From Streptomyces himalayensis subsp. himalayensis (lineage in GTDB: Bacteria > Actinomycetota > Actinomycetes > Streptomycetales > Streptomycetaceae), in NCBI RefSeq assembly GCF_013778455.1, contig NZ_JACEHE010000016.1, positions 124,001-188,000 on the forward strand: DNA of 64,000 nt, in the 5' to 3' direction. Under the pieces are notes generated by a model, which made no database searches, was not told the origin of the DNA, and worked only from the letters and a program-made list of their open reading frames with translations. This document shows, piece after piece, positions 26,034-36,000 of this stretch. Numbering within the stretch: position 1 is the first letter of the stretch; each line of letters opens with the position of its first letter. The position numbers and the translations under genes are program-made.

Positions 26034-26145
26034 TCGCGGGGTGGCTCTGCGGCGTAAGGGTGGCCCTGCGGGCGTCACGCGTGCTCCTGCGGCCGTAAGG
26101 CGTGCTCCTGCGGGCGTGAAGACGTGCTCCTGCGGGCGTGAGAGG
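26027..26145. repeat. Six imperfect 20-22-base repeats of the GGDEF gene 3' end
   Basis: The gene end GGGGGCGTAG is followed by five further copies of a unit ending in GCGGGCG plus TAA, TCA, TAA, TGA and TGA (e.g. gtgctcctgcgggcgtga). Nearly every unit carries a stop codon. It occupies most of the gap before hutH. Confidence 0.8.
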
Positions 26146-26170
26146 TAAGGGGCGAAGCCGCGCCCCACTC

Positions 26171-26199
26171 GTGACATCTTGAGATTCACTGCGTACGCT
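26171..26199 (+). promoter_or_regulatory. hutH promoter, leaderless type
   Basis: GTGACA (26171-26176), 17-base spacer, TACGCT (26194-26199), then 7 bases to ATG 26207. There is no SD, so the transcript probably begins at the ATG. Confidence 0.6.
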
Positions 26200-26206
26200 C
26201 CTGAAT

Positions 26207-27757
26207 ATGGATATGCACACTGTGGTGGTGGGGACCGCCGGGCTCACCGCGGCCGACGTCGTCGCCGTGGCCCGGGGGAACGCCAGGGTCGAGTTGTCGG
26301 AGGAGGCGCTGGGCGCCCTGGCAGCGGCGCGAGAGATCGTGGACGCGCTGGCCGCGAAGCCGGAGCCGGTGTACGGGGTGTCGACCGGGTTCGGCGCCCT
26401 CGCCACCCGGCACATCGGCCACGACCTGCGGACCCAGCTGCAGCGCAACATCGTCCGCTCGCACGCCGCCGGGATGGGCCCGCGCGTGGAGCGCGAGGTC
26501 GTCCGGGCGCTGATGTTGCTGCGCCTGAAGACGGTGTGCTCCGGCCACACGGGCGTACGGCCGGAGGTTGCGCAGACCATGGCGGACGTCCTGAACGCCG
26601 GGATCACTCCGGTCGTCCACGAGTACGGCTCCCTCGGCTGCTCCGGGGACCTGGCCCCCCTCTCGCACTGTGCGCTGACGCTGATGGGCGAGGGCGAGGC
26701 GGAGGGCCCGACGGGGACGGTCAGGCCCGCCGGCGAGCTCCTCGCCGAGCACGGCATCACCCCCGTCGAGCTGCACGAGAAAGAAGGCCTGGCCCTCCTC
26801 AACGGCACCGACGGCATGCTCGGCATGCTGATCATGGCGCTCGCCGACCTCGAAGCGCTCTACAAGTCCGCGGACGTCACGGCCGCCCTGTCGCTCGAGG
26901 CGCTCCTGGGCACGGACAAGGTCCTCGCCCCCGAACTGCACGCGATCCGCCCGCACCCGGGACAGGCCGCGTCGGCCGCCAACATGCTCGCGGTCCTGAA
27001 GGGTTCGGGCCTGACGGGCCACCACCAGGACGACGCGCCGCGCGTCCAGGACGCGTACTCCGTGCGCTGCGCCCCCCAGGTCGCGGGCGCCGGACGCGAC
27101 ACGATCGCGCACGCGCGCGTGGTGGCCGAACGCGAGCTGGCGTCCGCCGTCGACAACCCGGTGGTCCTGCCCGACGGCCGCGTCGAGTCGAACGGCAACT
27201 TCCACGGTGCCCCGGTCGCGTACGTCCTCGACTTCCTCGCCATCGCGGCCGCGGACCTCGGCTCGATCGCCGAGCGCCGCACCGACCGCCTGCTGGACAA
27301 GAACCGCTCGCACGGACTGCCGCCGTTCCTCGCGGACGACCCGGGCGTCGACTCGGGCCTCATGATCGCCCAGTACACGCAGGCGGCTCTGGTCAGCGAG
27401 TTGAAGCGGCTGGCGGTCCCTGCGTCCGCCGACTCCATCCCGTCCTCCGCGATGCAGGAGGACCACGTCTCGATGGGCTGGTCGGCCGCCCGCAAGCTCC
27501 GTACGGCCGTCGACAACCTCACCCGCATCGTCGCGGTCGAGTTCTACGCCGCCGCGCGCGCGATCGAACTCCGCGAGGGCGAGGGCCTCACCCCGGCCCC
27601 GGCGTCCCGCGCCGCGATCAACGCGGCCCGCGCGGCGGGCGTCGGGGGCCCTGGCCCGGACCGCTTCCTCGCCCCCGACCTGGCGGCCGCGGACGCGTTC
27701 GTGCGCGGTGGCCACCTGGTCGCGGCGGTGGAGCCGGTGACGGGCCCCCTGGCGTGA
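26207..27757 (+). CDS. hutH: Histidine ammonia-lyase
   Basis: 516 residues. It converts L-histidine to urocanate and ammonia, the first step of histidine use. The aromatic ammonia-lyase core is clear: VYGVSTGFGALATRHI, QRNIVRSHAAGMG, EYGSLGCSGDLAPLSH, HEKEGLALLNGTDGML, QDAYSVRCAPQ, and FHGAPVAYVLDFLAIA. The MIO prosthetic group would form from residues 145-147, here Cys-Ser-Gly in place of the common Ala-Ser-Gly. Tyr53 region (VYGVSTGFG) and the ERRTDRLLD block are present. ATG 26207 or 26213; the first fits the leaderless promoter. No other hut gene is adjacent. Confidence 0.95.
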   Translation: MDMHTVVVGTAGLTAADVVAVARGNARVELSEEALGALAAAREIVDALAAKPEPVYGVSTGFGALATRHIGHDLRTQLQRNIVRSHAAGMGPRVEREVVRALMLLRLKTVCSGHTGVRPEVAQTMADVLNAGITPVVHEYGSLGCSGDLAPLSHCALTLMGEGEAEGPTGTVRPAGELLAEHGITPVELHEKEGLALLNGTDGMLGMLIMALADLEALYKSADVTAALSLEALLGTDKVLAPELHAIRPHPGQAASAANMLAVLKGSGLTGHHQDDAPRVQDAYSVRCAPQVAGAGRDTIAHARVVAERELASAVDNPVVLPDGRVESNGNFHGAPVAYVLDFLAIAAADLGSIAERRTDRLLDKNRSHGLPPFLADDPGVDSGLMIAQYTQAALVSELKRLAVPASADSIPSSAMQEDHVSMGWSAARKLRTAVDNLTRIVAVEFYAAARAIELREGEGLTPAPASRAAINAARAAGVGGPGPDRFLAPDLAAADAFVRGGHLVAAVEPVTGPLA

Positions 27758-27773
27758 GCACCGCCTTGTGACG

Positions 27774-27816
27774 CATGGAGAGGGGCCGCCGTTCACGACG
27801 GCGGCCCCTCTCCATG
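27774..27816. terminator. Bidirectional terminator between hutH and the sortase substrate gene
   Basis: 19 perfectly paired bases (27774-27792 with 27798-27816; CATGGAGAGGGG start) and a 5-base loop, placed between convergent genes. Confidence 0.9.
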
Positions 27817-27851
27817 AGGTCGACAGGAGCTCAACGCGCAGGAAAGAGGCG

Positions 27852-28196
27852 CTAGTAGGCCTCCAGCCGCCCCCGCCGTACCGAGTACGCCACGAACCCG
27901 GCCCCGAGGCCCAGGAACAGCGTGCCGCCGATGACGTACGGCGTCGTGTTGACGCTGCCCGTGTCGGCCAGGCGTGCGCCGTCGTCGGCCTCTTCGGGGG
28001 CCGTCGTGTCGACCGAGGTGCCGGATGAGCCGATGGACCCGGCTCTCTCTCCCGTGATCGTCGACGTCGATGTCTCGCGCTGCTCCACGGCCGCCGTCTT
28101 GTCGGCCGTCGCCTTCGCGGACGGGACGAACCACAGGGCACCCAGAAGGGTTCCTGCGGCGGTGGCGGTGAGCAGCGATCGGCGTGCGGCGGACAC
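27852..28196 (-). CDS. Small LAXTG sortase-anchored surface protein
   Basis: 114 residues. Signal peptide (RRSLLTATAAGTLLGALWFV, cleavage near SAKA), a short Thr/Ser/Glu/Asp-rich stalk of about 45 residues, then LADTG followed by a hydrophobic helix (YVIGGTLFLGLGAGFVAYSV) and the basic tail RRGR. LAXTG is the signal of class E sortases common in streptomycetes, so the protein should be linked covalently to peptidoglycan. The stalk is too short for a catalytic domain. GTG 28196 has aggggga upstream. No sortase gene is in the window. Confidence 0.82.
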   Translation of the reverse strand: MSAARRSLLTATAAGTLLGALWFVPSAKATADKTAAVEQRETSTSTITGERAGSIGSSGTSVDTTAPEEADDGARLADTGSVNTTPYVIGGTLFLGLGAGFVAYSVRRGRLEAY

Positions 28197-28303
28197 GGTA
28201 TCGATCCCCCTTGTGGCGCTGGCGATTTGGCCGTGTGCGGCGATGTTAGTGAAAGGGGCGGGTCACAGGAAAGTCACGGGGGAGTTGAGCGGTGCCGGGG
28301 TCG

Positions 28304-28309
28304 TACGAT
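28304..28309 (+). promoter_or_regulatory. Leaderless-type -10 element
   Basis: TACGAT, then 7 bases, then ATG 28317 of the acidic small protein; no SD. Confidence 0.5.
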
Positions 28310-28316
28310 CCGGGCT

Positions 28317-28694
28317 ATGAGCACCCCTGAGACATCCCGCTATGTGCGGCTCCGAGTGGAACTGGTCCTCGAGATCGAGGACTCCGGTGCGGTCACCGGC
28401 GCCGCACTCCAGCGCATCGCCGAGGACGACGACATGCCGGCGGACGAGCGGGCCCACGCCGAGTTCGCCGTCCAGGAGGACGCCGCAGAGGCCCTCGCGT
28501 ATCTCGTGGACCCGTTCGACCTGGTCAGTGAGGTGCCCGGAGTGGATCTCGCACAGGCCTCGTGGAGCAGCGAGCACGTCGACTACGACCCGGAATCACC
28601 GGACTGGGACCTCGGTGAGGAGGACGACGAGGACGACAAGGACGACGAGGGTGAGTACTACGAGGACGACGAGGACGCCCCTAGCGTGCGCTGA
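28317..28694 (+). CDS. Acidic hypothetical protein with Asp/Glu-rich tail
   Basis: 125 residues. The first ~75 residues look folded (SRYVRLRVELVLEIEDSG, ALQRIAEDDDMPADERAHAE, AAEALAYLVDPFDLVSEVPGV). The last 35 are almost pure Asp/Glu with Lys and Tyr, giving a very acidic protein with no signal peptide or membrane helix. Function not recognised. ATG 28317 was chosen for the leaderless -10; a 30-codon upstream extension has no support. Confidence 0.65.
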   Translation: MSTPETSRYVRLRVELVLEIEDSGAVTGAALQRIAEDDDMPADERAHAEFAVQEDAAEALAYLVDPFDLVSEVPGVDLAQASWSSEHVDYDPESPDWDLGEEDDEDDKDDEGEYYEDDEDAPSVR

Positions 28695-28702
28695 TCGTTC
28701 CG

Positions 28703-28771
28703 GTGAGTGACCGGTGAGCGGACACGTGAGTGACCGGTGAGCGGACACCTGAGTGACCGGTGAGTGAACAG
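28703..28771. repeat. Three tandem 23-base repeats
   Basis: gtgagtgaccggtgagcgga plus cac at 28703, 28726 and a degenerate third copy at 28749. They follow the acidic-protein gene by 8 bases and each contains TGA triplets in more than one frame. Confidence 0.85.
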
Positions 28772-28835
28772 TGGAAGACCGGAGGGCGGCCGGCAGAAGA
28801 GCAGCAGAAACGCGGGAAAGGTGGCGCAGCCCACA

Positions 28836-28866
28836 CCCCGGACGGCAACCGCCGTCCGGGGTTTCT
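28836..28866 (+). terminator. Intrinsic terminator
   Basis: CCCCGGACGGC (28836-28846), loop AACC, GCCGTCCGGGG (28851-28861), then TTTCTT. One of the few here with a U-rich tail; it ends the acidic-protein transcript. Confidence 0.88.
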
Positions 28867-29111
28867 TCGTCTCCCAGGGCGCTGCTACAACAGCAGTGAC
28901 AATCGCAACAACCGCAGCAATCCACCCGACCGGATCGTCACGACTGCACTGTCGGCAGCCCAGGCATCGTCAGTCCCGGAAGGTCCCACAGCGGAGTGGC
29001 GTATCCCACACCTTCGCCGGTCGCGGAACGGCACGAACCGGACAGTACGTTGTGAAGGTCTGCGGATAATTTCCTGAGTTCGGGGATTCGGCAACGATGG
29101 AGAAGCGTGTG

Positions 29112-30374
29112 ATGACGGATGGTAGGCGGCGCAGGGGTCTCACGACCGTGGCCGCCGTGCTCGGCGGTGTGCTGACGCTCTCGGCGTGCAGCGGCAGTGA
29201 CAGCAGCGCCGCTGACGACAGCAGCACGCCCGGCGGCAGCAGCAGCTCGCAGGCCAAGGTCGACGAGGCAGCCGCGAAGAAGACCTCCGAGGCCCAGATC
29301 AAGATCACGCCCAAGGACGGTTCCGACAACGCCTCCATCAACAACGGCACCGCGGTCACGGTGAGCAAGGGCACGCTCACCAACGTGACCATGACGAGCG
29401 CCAACGGCACTGCCGTCGCGGGCCAGATATCCGCGGACAAGAAGAGCTGGAAGCCCACCACCCAGCTGGCGCGGGCCACGACGTACAAGATCGCGGCCGC
29501 CGCCAAGGACGCAGACGGGCGCGCCGCGCACGAGAACGCGTCGTTCACCACCGTCTCGGCCGCCAACAGCTTCATCGGCTACTTCACGCCCGACGCGGGC
29601 TCCACCGTCGGCGTCGGCATGCCGGTGTCGATCAACTTCGACAAGGCGATCGCCAACAAGGCCGCCGTCCAGAAGGGCATCACGGTCAGCTCCAGCAGCG
29701 GCCAGGAGGTCGTCGGCCACTGGTTCAGCCCCAACCGCCTGGACTTCCGCCCCGAGAGCTACTGGCAGGCCGGCTCCACCGTGACCCTCAAGCTGAACCT
29801 CGACGGCGTCGAGGGTGCCGGCGGTGTCTACGGCGTCCAGCAGAAGACGGTCACCTTCAAGATCGGCCGCAACCAGGTCTCCGTCGTCGACGCCGAGTCC
29901 AAGACCATGAAGGTCACCCGGGACGGCAAGACGATCAAGACCATCCCGATCTCGGCCGGTTCGCCCGAGAACAAGACGTACGAAGGCCAGATGGTGATCT
30001 CCGAGAAGTTCAAGGAGACCCGGATGAACGGCGCGACCGTCGGCTTCAAGGACGACGACGGCAAGGGCGAGTACGACATCAAGGACGTGCCGCACGCCAT
30101 GCGTCTGTCGACGTCCGGCACGTTCATCCACGGCAACTACTGGGGCGCCAAGTCCATCTTCGGCAGCGTCAACACCAGCCACGGCTGCGTCGGCCTGCAG
30201 GACGCCAAGGGCGCGAACGACCCGAACATGCCGGGTGCCTGGTTCTACAACAACTCGATCGTCGGTGACGTCGTGGTCGTCCAGAACACCGGCGACGACA
30301 CCATCGCCCCGGACAACGGCCTCAACGGCTGGAACATGAGCTGGGCCCAGTGGAAGGCCGGCTCCGCGGTCTGA
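29112..30374 (+). CDS. L,D-transpeptidase lipoprotein (Ig-like plus YkuD)
   Basis: 420 residues from ATG 29112, placed by a ggagaag site 6 bases upstream; ATG 29097 is an alternative. Lipobox LTLSAC gives acylation at about Cys 26. A Ser/Asp linker, two Ig-like domains (about 60-150 and 150-245, as in mycobacterial LdtMt2) and the catalytic YkuD domain follow. It holds HGNYWG and the nucleophile motif SHGCVGL (Cys near residue 357). It forms 3-3 cross-links in peptidoglycan on the outer membrane face. Followed by a strong terminator. Confidence 0.92.
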   Translation: MTDGRRRRGLTTVAAVLGGVLTLSACSGSDSSAADDSSTPGGSSSSQAKVDEAAAKKTSEAQIKITPKDGSDNASINNGTAVTVSKGTLTNVTMTSANGTAVAGQISADKKSWKPTTQLARATTYKIAAAAKDADGRAAHENASFTTVSAANSFIGYFTPDAGSTVGVGMPVSINFDKAIANKAAVQKGITVSSSSGQEVVGHWFSPNRLDFRPESYWQAGSTVTLKLNLDGVEGAGGVYGVQQKTVTFKIGRNQVSVVDAESKTMKVTRDGKTIKTIPISAGSPENKTYEGQMVISEKFKETRMNGATVGFKDDDGKGEYDIKDVPHAMRLSTSGTFIHGNYWGAKSIFGSVNTSHGCVGLQDAKGANDPNMPGAWFYNNSIVGDVVVVQNTGDDTIAPDNGLNGWNMSWAQWKAGSAV

Positions 30375-30406
30375 TCCCAAGCCGTTCCGGCCCCTCTGCT
30401 CCACGC

Positions 30407-30451
30407 ACGCCGATGGCCCGCACCCCCGCCGGGGGCGCGGGCCATCGGCGT
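30407..30451 (+). terminator. Terminator after the L,D-transpeptidase gene
   Basis: ACGCCGATGGCCCGC (30407-30421) pairs with 30437-30451, a perfect 15-bp stem; the 15-base loop can extend it. Confidence 0.85.
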
Positions 30452-30460
30452 TCCCAGAAG

Positions 30461-30497
30461 TCTCAGCGCCCTCATATCCGTTCTCATGCTTCTCTTA
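30461..30497 (+). promoter_or_regulatory. Direct CTCAT-type repeats upstream of the ABC operon
   Basis: TCTCAG, CTCATA, CTCATG and CTCTTA begin 9 to 12 bases apart within 37 bases, about 50 bases upstream of the permease start. Phased direct repeats of this kind often bind OmpR-type response regulators; no two-component genes are adjacent. Confidence 0.35.
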
Positions 30498-30543
30498 TCG
30501 CGGCCTTATCCGGTCATCACGGTGTGTCCATAGCTTTCGCGGC

Positions 30544-32025
30544 ATGTTCTTCACCTACCTGAGGCGCGAACTGCGCCGCCGCAGAAAGGCGGCGCTCGTC
30601 GTCGCCTCCGGGCTCGCGCTGGGCATCGCACTTGTCATCGTGGTCAGCTCCGTGTCGTCCGGTATGAAGCAGGCGCAGGGCAAGGTCCTCGAGTCGCTGT
30701 ACGGCCTCGGGACCGACATGACCGTCACGAAGGCCGCCACACCGCCGGAGGAGGGCGACGGGGACGAGCGCCCGCGCTTCCGGTTCGACGCCCAGGACGG
30801 CGACTCCGACGAGGAGCAGAGCACCGACCGCGTCATGGTCCAGGGCTTCCAGACCCTGGCGTCGAGCACCGTCACCGAGGTCGGCAAGCAGGACGGGGTC
30901 TCCGAAGCGGTCGGCGGACTGAGCCTCAACGTCGTGAAGGTCGACGGCCAGTTCACGCGCGGCGAGTTCCAACAGGACCAGAACAGCGGCGGCAGCGAGC
31001 AGCAGGGCGGCCCGGGCGGGGGCACCGGCCAGCCGCAGGGCCGAGTCCAGGGCGGTGGCGCCGACTTCGAGGTCAACAGCTACACCGTCTACGGCACCGA
31101 TGTCACCAACCTCGATCTCGGCCCGCTGACCTCCTCCAAGATCACCAAGGGTCGTACGTTCAAGAGCACCGAGACCGACGCCAAGGTCGCGGTCGCCGAC
31201 AGCTCGTACGCCAAGGAGAAGGAACTCGCCCTCGGCGACACCGTCACGATCTCCGGAACCAAGTTCGAGATCGTCGGCATCGCGACGCCGGACAGCGGTG
31301 ACGCGGCGGCCAACCTCTACATCCCGCTCAAGCAGGCGCAGACCCTGGCCGACTCCAAGGACAAGGTCACCACGGTCTACGTCAAGGCGACCGACTCGCA
31401 GCAGATCGACGCCGTCAAGAGCGCCATCCAGAAGAACATCTCCGGTACGACTGTGACCACCTCGGCCGACCTCGCCGACACCGTCTCCGGTTCGCTGTCC
31501 ACCGCCTCCAACCTCGCCTCGAACGTGGGCAAGTGGCTGTCCATCGCGGTGCTCGTGGCCGCGTTCCTGGTCGCAGGACTGCTCACCATGTCGGCGGTCT
31601 CCCGCCGCGTACGCGAGTTCGGCACGCTCAAGGCGCTGGGCTGGAAGTCCGGGCGCGTCACCCGCCAGGTCGTCGGCGAGGCCGTCGTCAACGGGCTCCT
31701 CGGCGGTGTCCTCGGTATCGCACTGGGCCTCGCGGGCGCGTACGCCGTCACCGCGGTCAGCCCCACCCTCCAGGCCCAGCTCGGCTCCACCGGCGGCGGT
31801 GGCGCCATGGGCGGCGGCCCCAGCGGCATGGGCGGCGGCATGGGCGGTCCCGGCCGGCAGACCGCGTCCAAGGCGCTCGAGGTCGCGCTCACCGCGCCCA
31901 TCAGCCTCAGCACAGTCGGCCTCGCCGTCGGCCTCGCCGTCGCAGGCGGGCTCATCGCGGGTGCCTTCGGAGGCTGGCGCGCCTCCCGGCTGCGGCCCGC
32001 GGACGCATTGCGCCGCGTCGAGTAA
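30544..32025 (+). CDS. ABC transporter permease, MacB/FtsX type
   Basis: 493 residues. An N-terminal membrane helix (ALVVASGLALGIALVIVV), a large extracytoplasmic MacB-type periplasmic core domain (about 45-330) interrupted by a Gly/Gln-rich loop, then three FtsX-like C-terminal helices (SIAVLVAAFLVAGLLTMS, VVNGLLGGVLGIALGLAGAY, GLAVGLAVAGGLIAGAFGG). Between helices lies a Gly/Met-rich segment (GGGAMGGGPSGMGGGMGG). Typical cytoplasmic coupling motif REFGTLKALGWKSGRV. It pairs with the downstream ATPase. Likely a mechanotransmission or lipid/peptide efflux system; substrate unknown. Confidence 0.88.
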   Translation: MFFTYLRRELRRRRKAALVVASGLALGIALVIVVSSVSSGMKQAQGKVLESLYGLGTDMTVTKAATPPEEGDGDERPRFRFDAQDGDSDEEQSTDRVMVQGFQTLASSTVTEVGKQDGVSEAVGGLSLNVVKVDGQFTRGEFQQDQNSGGSEQQGGPGGGTGQPQGRVQGGGADFEVNSYTVYGTDVTNLDLGPLTSSKITKGRTFKSTETDAKVAVADSSYAKEKELALGDTVTISGTKFEIVGIATPDSGDAAANLYIPLKQAQTLADSKDKVTTVYVKATDSQQIDAVKSAIQKNISGTTVTTSADLADTVSGSLSTASNLASNVGKWLSIAVLVAAFLVAGLLTMSAVSRRVREFGTLKALGWKSGRVTRQVVGEAVVNGLLGGVLGIALGLAGAYAVTAVSPTLQAQLGSTGGGGAMGGGPSGMGGGMGGPGRQTASKALEVALTAPISLSTVGLAVGLAVAGGLIAGAFGGWRASRLRPADALRRVE

Positions 32026-32040
32026 GCCGTCGAGCAGGCC
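32017..32040 (+). repeat. 12-base duplication at the permease stop codon
   Basis: GTCGAGTAAGCC (containing the stop TAA) is followed directly by GTCGAGCAGGCC; 10-base units (cccgaacagg, cccgtacagg, cccgacggcc) continue beyond. Confidence 0.6.
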
Positions 32041-32166
32041 GAGCCGACGGCCCGAACAGGCCCGTACAGGCCCGACGGCCGACCACCCCGGGCGGCCCGC
32101 GCCCGAGGTGGCCGCATCCGCGTCCCAGCGCGTACCCCCTCACTTCTCGCAGGAGTTGCACCCACC

Positions 32167-32844
<678 letters not shown>

Positions 32845-33029
32845 GGTCTCGACGGAGGTGTCGCCTCAACGGCGCCTCGATGGACCGAAGTCTGACGAAA
32901 ATGGCTTGATCGCGGCCAACCAACCCTTGGCCAACCTTTCACATACGCATCACTGTTGAGCAGTAGTTCGCCCCCCGGCATACTCCGTATCCCGGGGGAC
33001 GTGCGTGCATACGTGCGGGACTACCCCCG

Positions 33030-33054
33030 GCCGGATGAACCAGGTTCATCCGGC
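33030..33054 (+). promoter_or_regulatory. 25-base palindrome in the leader of the subtilisin gene
   Basis: GCCGGATGAACC, one base, GGTTCATCCGGC: 12-bp arms, perfect, ending 22 bases before the TTG start. The one-base spacer suits a DNA operator better than an RNA hairpin, though a stem with a short internal loop is possible. Confidence 0.55.
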
Positions 33055-33076
33055 ACTTTCATCTCCAGGGGGAGAC

Positions 33077-36000
33077 TTGCGCAGACAAGTGAAAAGAGCG
33101 TGCGCAACCACCGTCGCCGCGGCAGCCGCCGTGGCGCTGGCGGCGGGCATGACCAACCCGGCGTCCGCGAACGGTGAGAACAGCAGCACGTCCCGTGCCG
33201 CGGGGGCGGAACTCGGGCCCAAGCACCGCATCACGCTGATCACCGGTGACCGCGTCCTCCTCGACGCGAAGGGCCGCGTCGCCGGGCTCGAACGGGCCAA
33301 GGGCCGCGAGCACATACCCGTACAGAAGAGGACGGCGAACGGGCACACGTACGTGGTGCCGTTCGACGCGCAGCGCCTGATCGCCGCCGGCAAGCTCGAC
33401 CAGCGGCTGTTCGACGTCACCGAGCTGAACAAGGCCGCCAACCGCAAGGCCCAGAAGAAGGGCCTCAAGCTGATCGTCGGCTACAAGGGGGCCTCGGCGG
33501 CCGCCGCCAAGGCCGAGGTGCGCGACGCGGGCGACACCCAGGTCCGCAGGACCCTCAAGACGCTGAACGCCGACGCGGTCACCACGCCCAAGGACGACGC
33601 CTCGGAGCTGTGGGACGCGGTCACCCGCGAGCAGAGCAACGGCTCCGTCACCACCACCGCCGGTGTCGGCACCATCTGGCTGGACGGTGTCCGCAAGGCC
33701 AGCCTCGACAAGAGCGTCCCGCAGATCGGCGCGCCCAAGGCGTGGGCGGCCGGTTATGACGGCAAGGGCGTGAAGATCGCCGTACTGGACACCGGCATCG
33801 ACGCGACCCACCCGGACCTCAAGGACCAGGTGATCGCCGAGAAGAACTTCTCCACCTCGGCCGACGCCCTGGACCGCTTCGGGCACGGCACGCACGTCGC
33901 GTCCATCGCGGCCGGTACGGGCGCCAAGGGCGGCGGGACGTACAAGGGCGTCGCCCCGGGTGCCAAGCTGCTCAACGGCAAGGTGCTCGGCGACGACTCC
34001 GGCATCCTCGCGGGCATGGAGTGGGCCGCCGAGCAGGGCGCGCAGGTCGTCAACCTCAGCCTGGGCGGCCCCGACACCCCCGCGATCGACCCGCTCGAGG
34101 CCGAGATCAACAAGCTGTCGGCCGAGAAGGGCATCCTGTTCGCCGTCGCGGCGGGCAACTCCGGCCCCAACTCGCTCGGTTCGCCGGGCAGCGCGGACGC
34201 CGCGCTCACCGTCGGCGCGGTCGACGACGGCGACGAACTGGCCGACTTCTCCAGCACCGGCCCGCGCGTGGGCGACGGCGCGATCAAGCCGGATGTCACC
34301 GCGCCGGGTGTCGACATCACCGCGGCCGCGGCGCCGGGCAGCGTCATCGACCAGGAGGTCGGCCAGAAGCCCGACGGCTACCTGACCATCTCCGGTACGT
34401 CGATGGCGACCCCGCACGTCGCCGGTGCCGCCGCGATCCTCAAGCAGCAGCACCCGGACTGGACGTACGCCGAGCTGAAGGGCGCGCTGGCCGCCTCCAC
34501 GAAGGGCGGCAAGTACACGCCGTTCCAGCAGGGTTCGGGCCGTGTCCAGGTCGACAAGGCCATTACGCAGAGCGTCATCGCCGACCCGGTGTCGGTGAGT
34601 TTCGGCGCCCAGCAGTGGCCGCACACCGACGACACGCCGGTCACCAAGCAGGTCACCTACCGCAACCTCGGCACCAAGGACGTCACCCTCGACCTGACGG
34701 CGACGGCCACCAACCCCAAGGGCGCGGCGGCTCCGGCCGGTTTCTTCACGCTCGGCGCGAAGCAGGTCACGGTTCCCGCGGGCGGCAAGGCCTCGGTCGA
34801 CCTGACGGTCAACAGCAAGCTGGGCGGCACCACCGACGGCACGTACTCCGCGTACGTCGTGGCGACCGGCGGCGGCCAGTCCGTACGCACGGCCGCGGCC
34901 GTGGAGCGCGAAGTCGAGTCGTACGACGTGACGCTCAGCCACATCGGCCGTGACGGGAAGCCCTCCGAGTGGTACTCCACCGACCTGACCGGCGTCTCCG
35001 GCAACGTCACGGAGACCTGGTTCTCGCCGTACGAGGCGGACGGCACGGTCACGGTCCGCGTCCCCAAGGGCGGCTACGTCCTGAACTCGGGGATCCTCGT
35101 CGACCCGGACGAGTACAAGGGCGCCGACTGGCTGGCCCAGCCGAAGCTGAGCGTCACCAAGGACACCACCATCACCCTCGACGCCCGGACCGCCAAGCCG
35201 GTGGACATCACCGTGCCGGACGCGGCCGCCGAGTCGGTATTCGCGTCGCCCGACTACACGGTCGAAACGGACGAGGGCAGCAACACGTTCGGCTGGTGGC
35301 TCGACTCGTACGCCAACTTCGGCACCCGGGGCCTCGGTCCGCAGATCACGGACGGCTCGCTGTACCAGCAGTGGGACGGGCACTGGACCAAGGGCGCCAC
35401 CGCCGAGTACGACACCAAGGCCGGCGCCCGCGTGAAGCAGCTCGCCACGGGCTACACCAAGCACTACAAGAAGAGCGAACTGGCCACGGTGAAGGTCGGA
35501 CTCGGCGCATCAGCGAAGGGCAAGGAGGGCGCGGTCACCGCGTGGGGCTACCTGCCCGACAGCTCCAGCGGCTCGGCGATCTCCTTCCCGCAGCAGCTGC
35601 CCAGCACACGGACGCTGTACCTGTCCACGGCGAACAAGGTCAAGTGGACCTTCGACGTCGAGCAGTACGGCGGCACGGACGAGGACGGCTGGCCGATCAC
35701 GGAGGCGGGCTACACGCTCGGCACCCCGCAGACCTTCAAGGGGGGTACGACCTACACGAAGACCTTCAACACCGGCGTCTTCGGGCCGCGGCTGAGCGCG
35801 AGCTACGGGGTCTTCCGGGACGGCAACACCATCGCGGGCTACCTGCCGATGTACGCCGACGGCAAGAACCACGCGGGCTACTCGCAGTACCTCTCGGTGA
35901 AGACGACGCTGTACCGCAACGGCACCAAGATCGCCGAGACGGAGGACCCGCTGGACGGCTCCGGCGAGTTCAAGGTGCCGTCCGCGGACGCCGCGTACAA

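Noticed and set aside
28703..28771. 23-base repeats as a CRISPR array
   Set aside because: Units are directly adjacent with no spacers and no cas genes are near.
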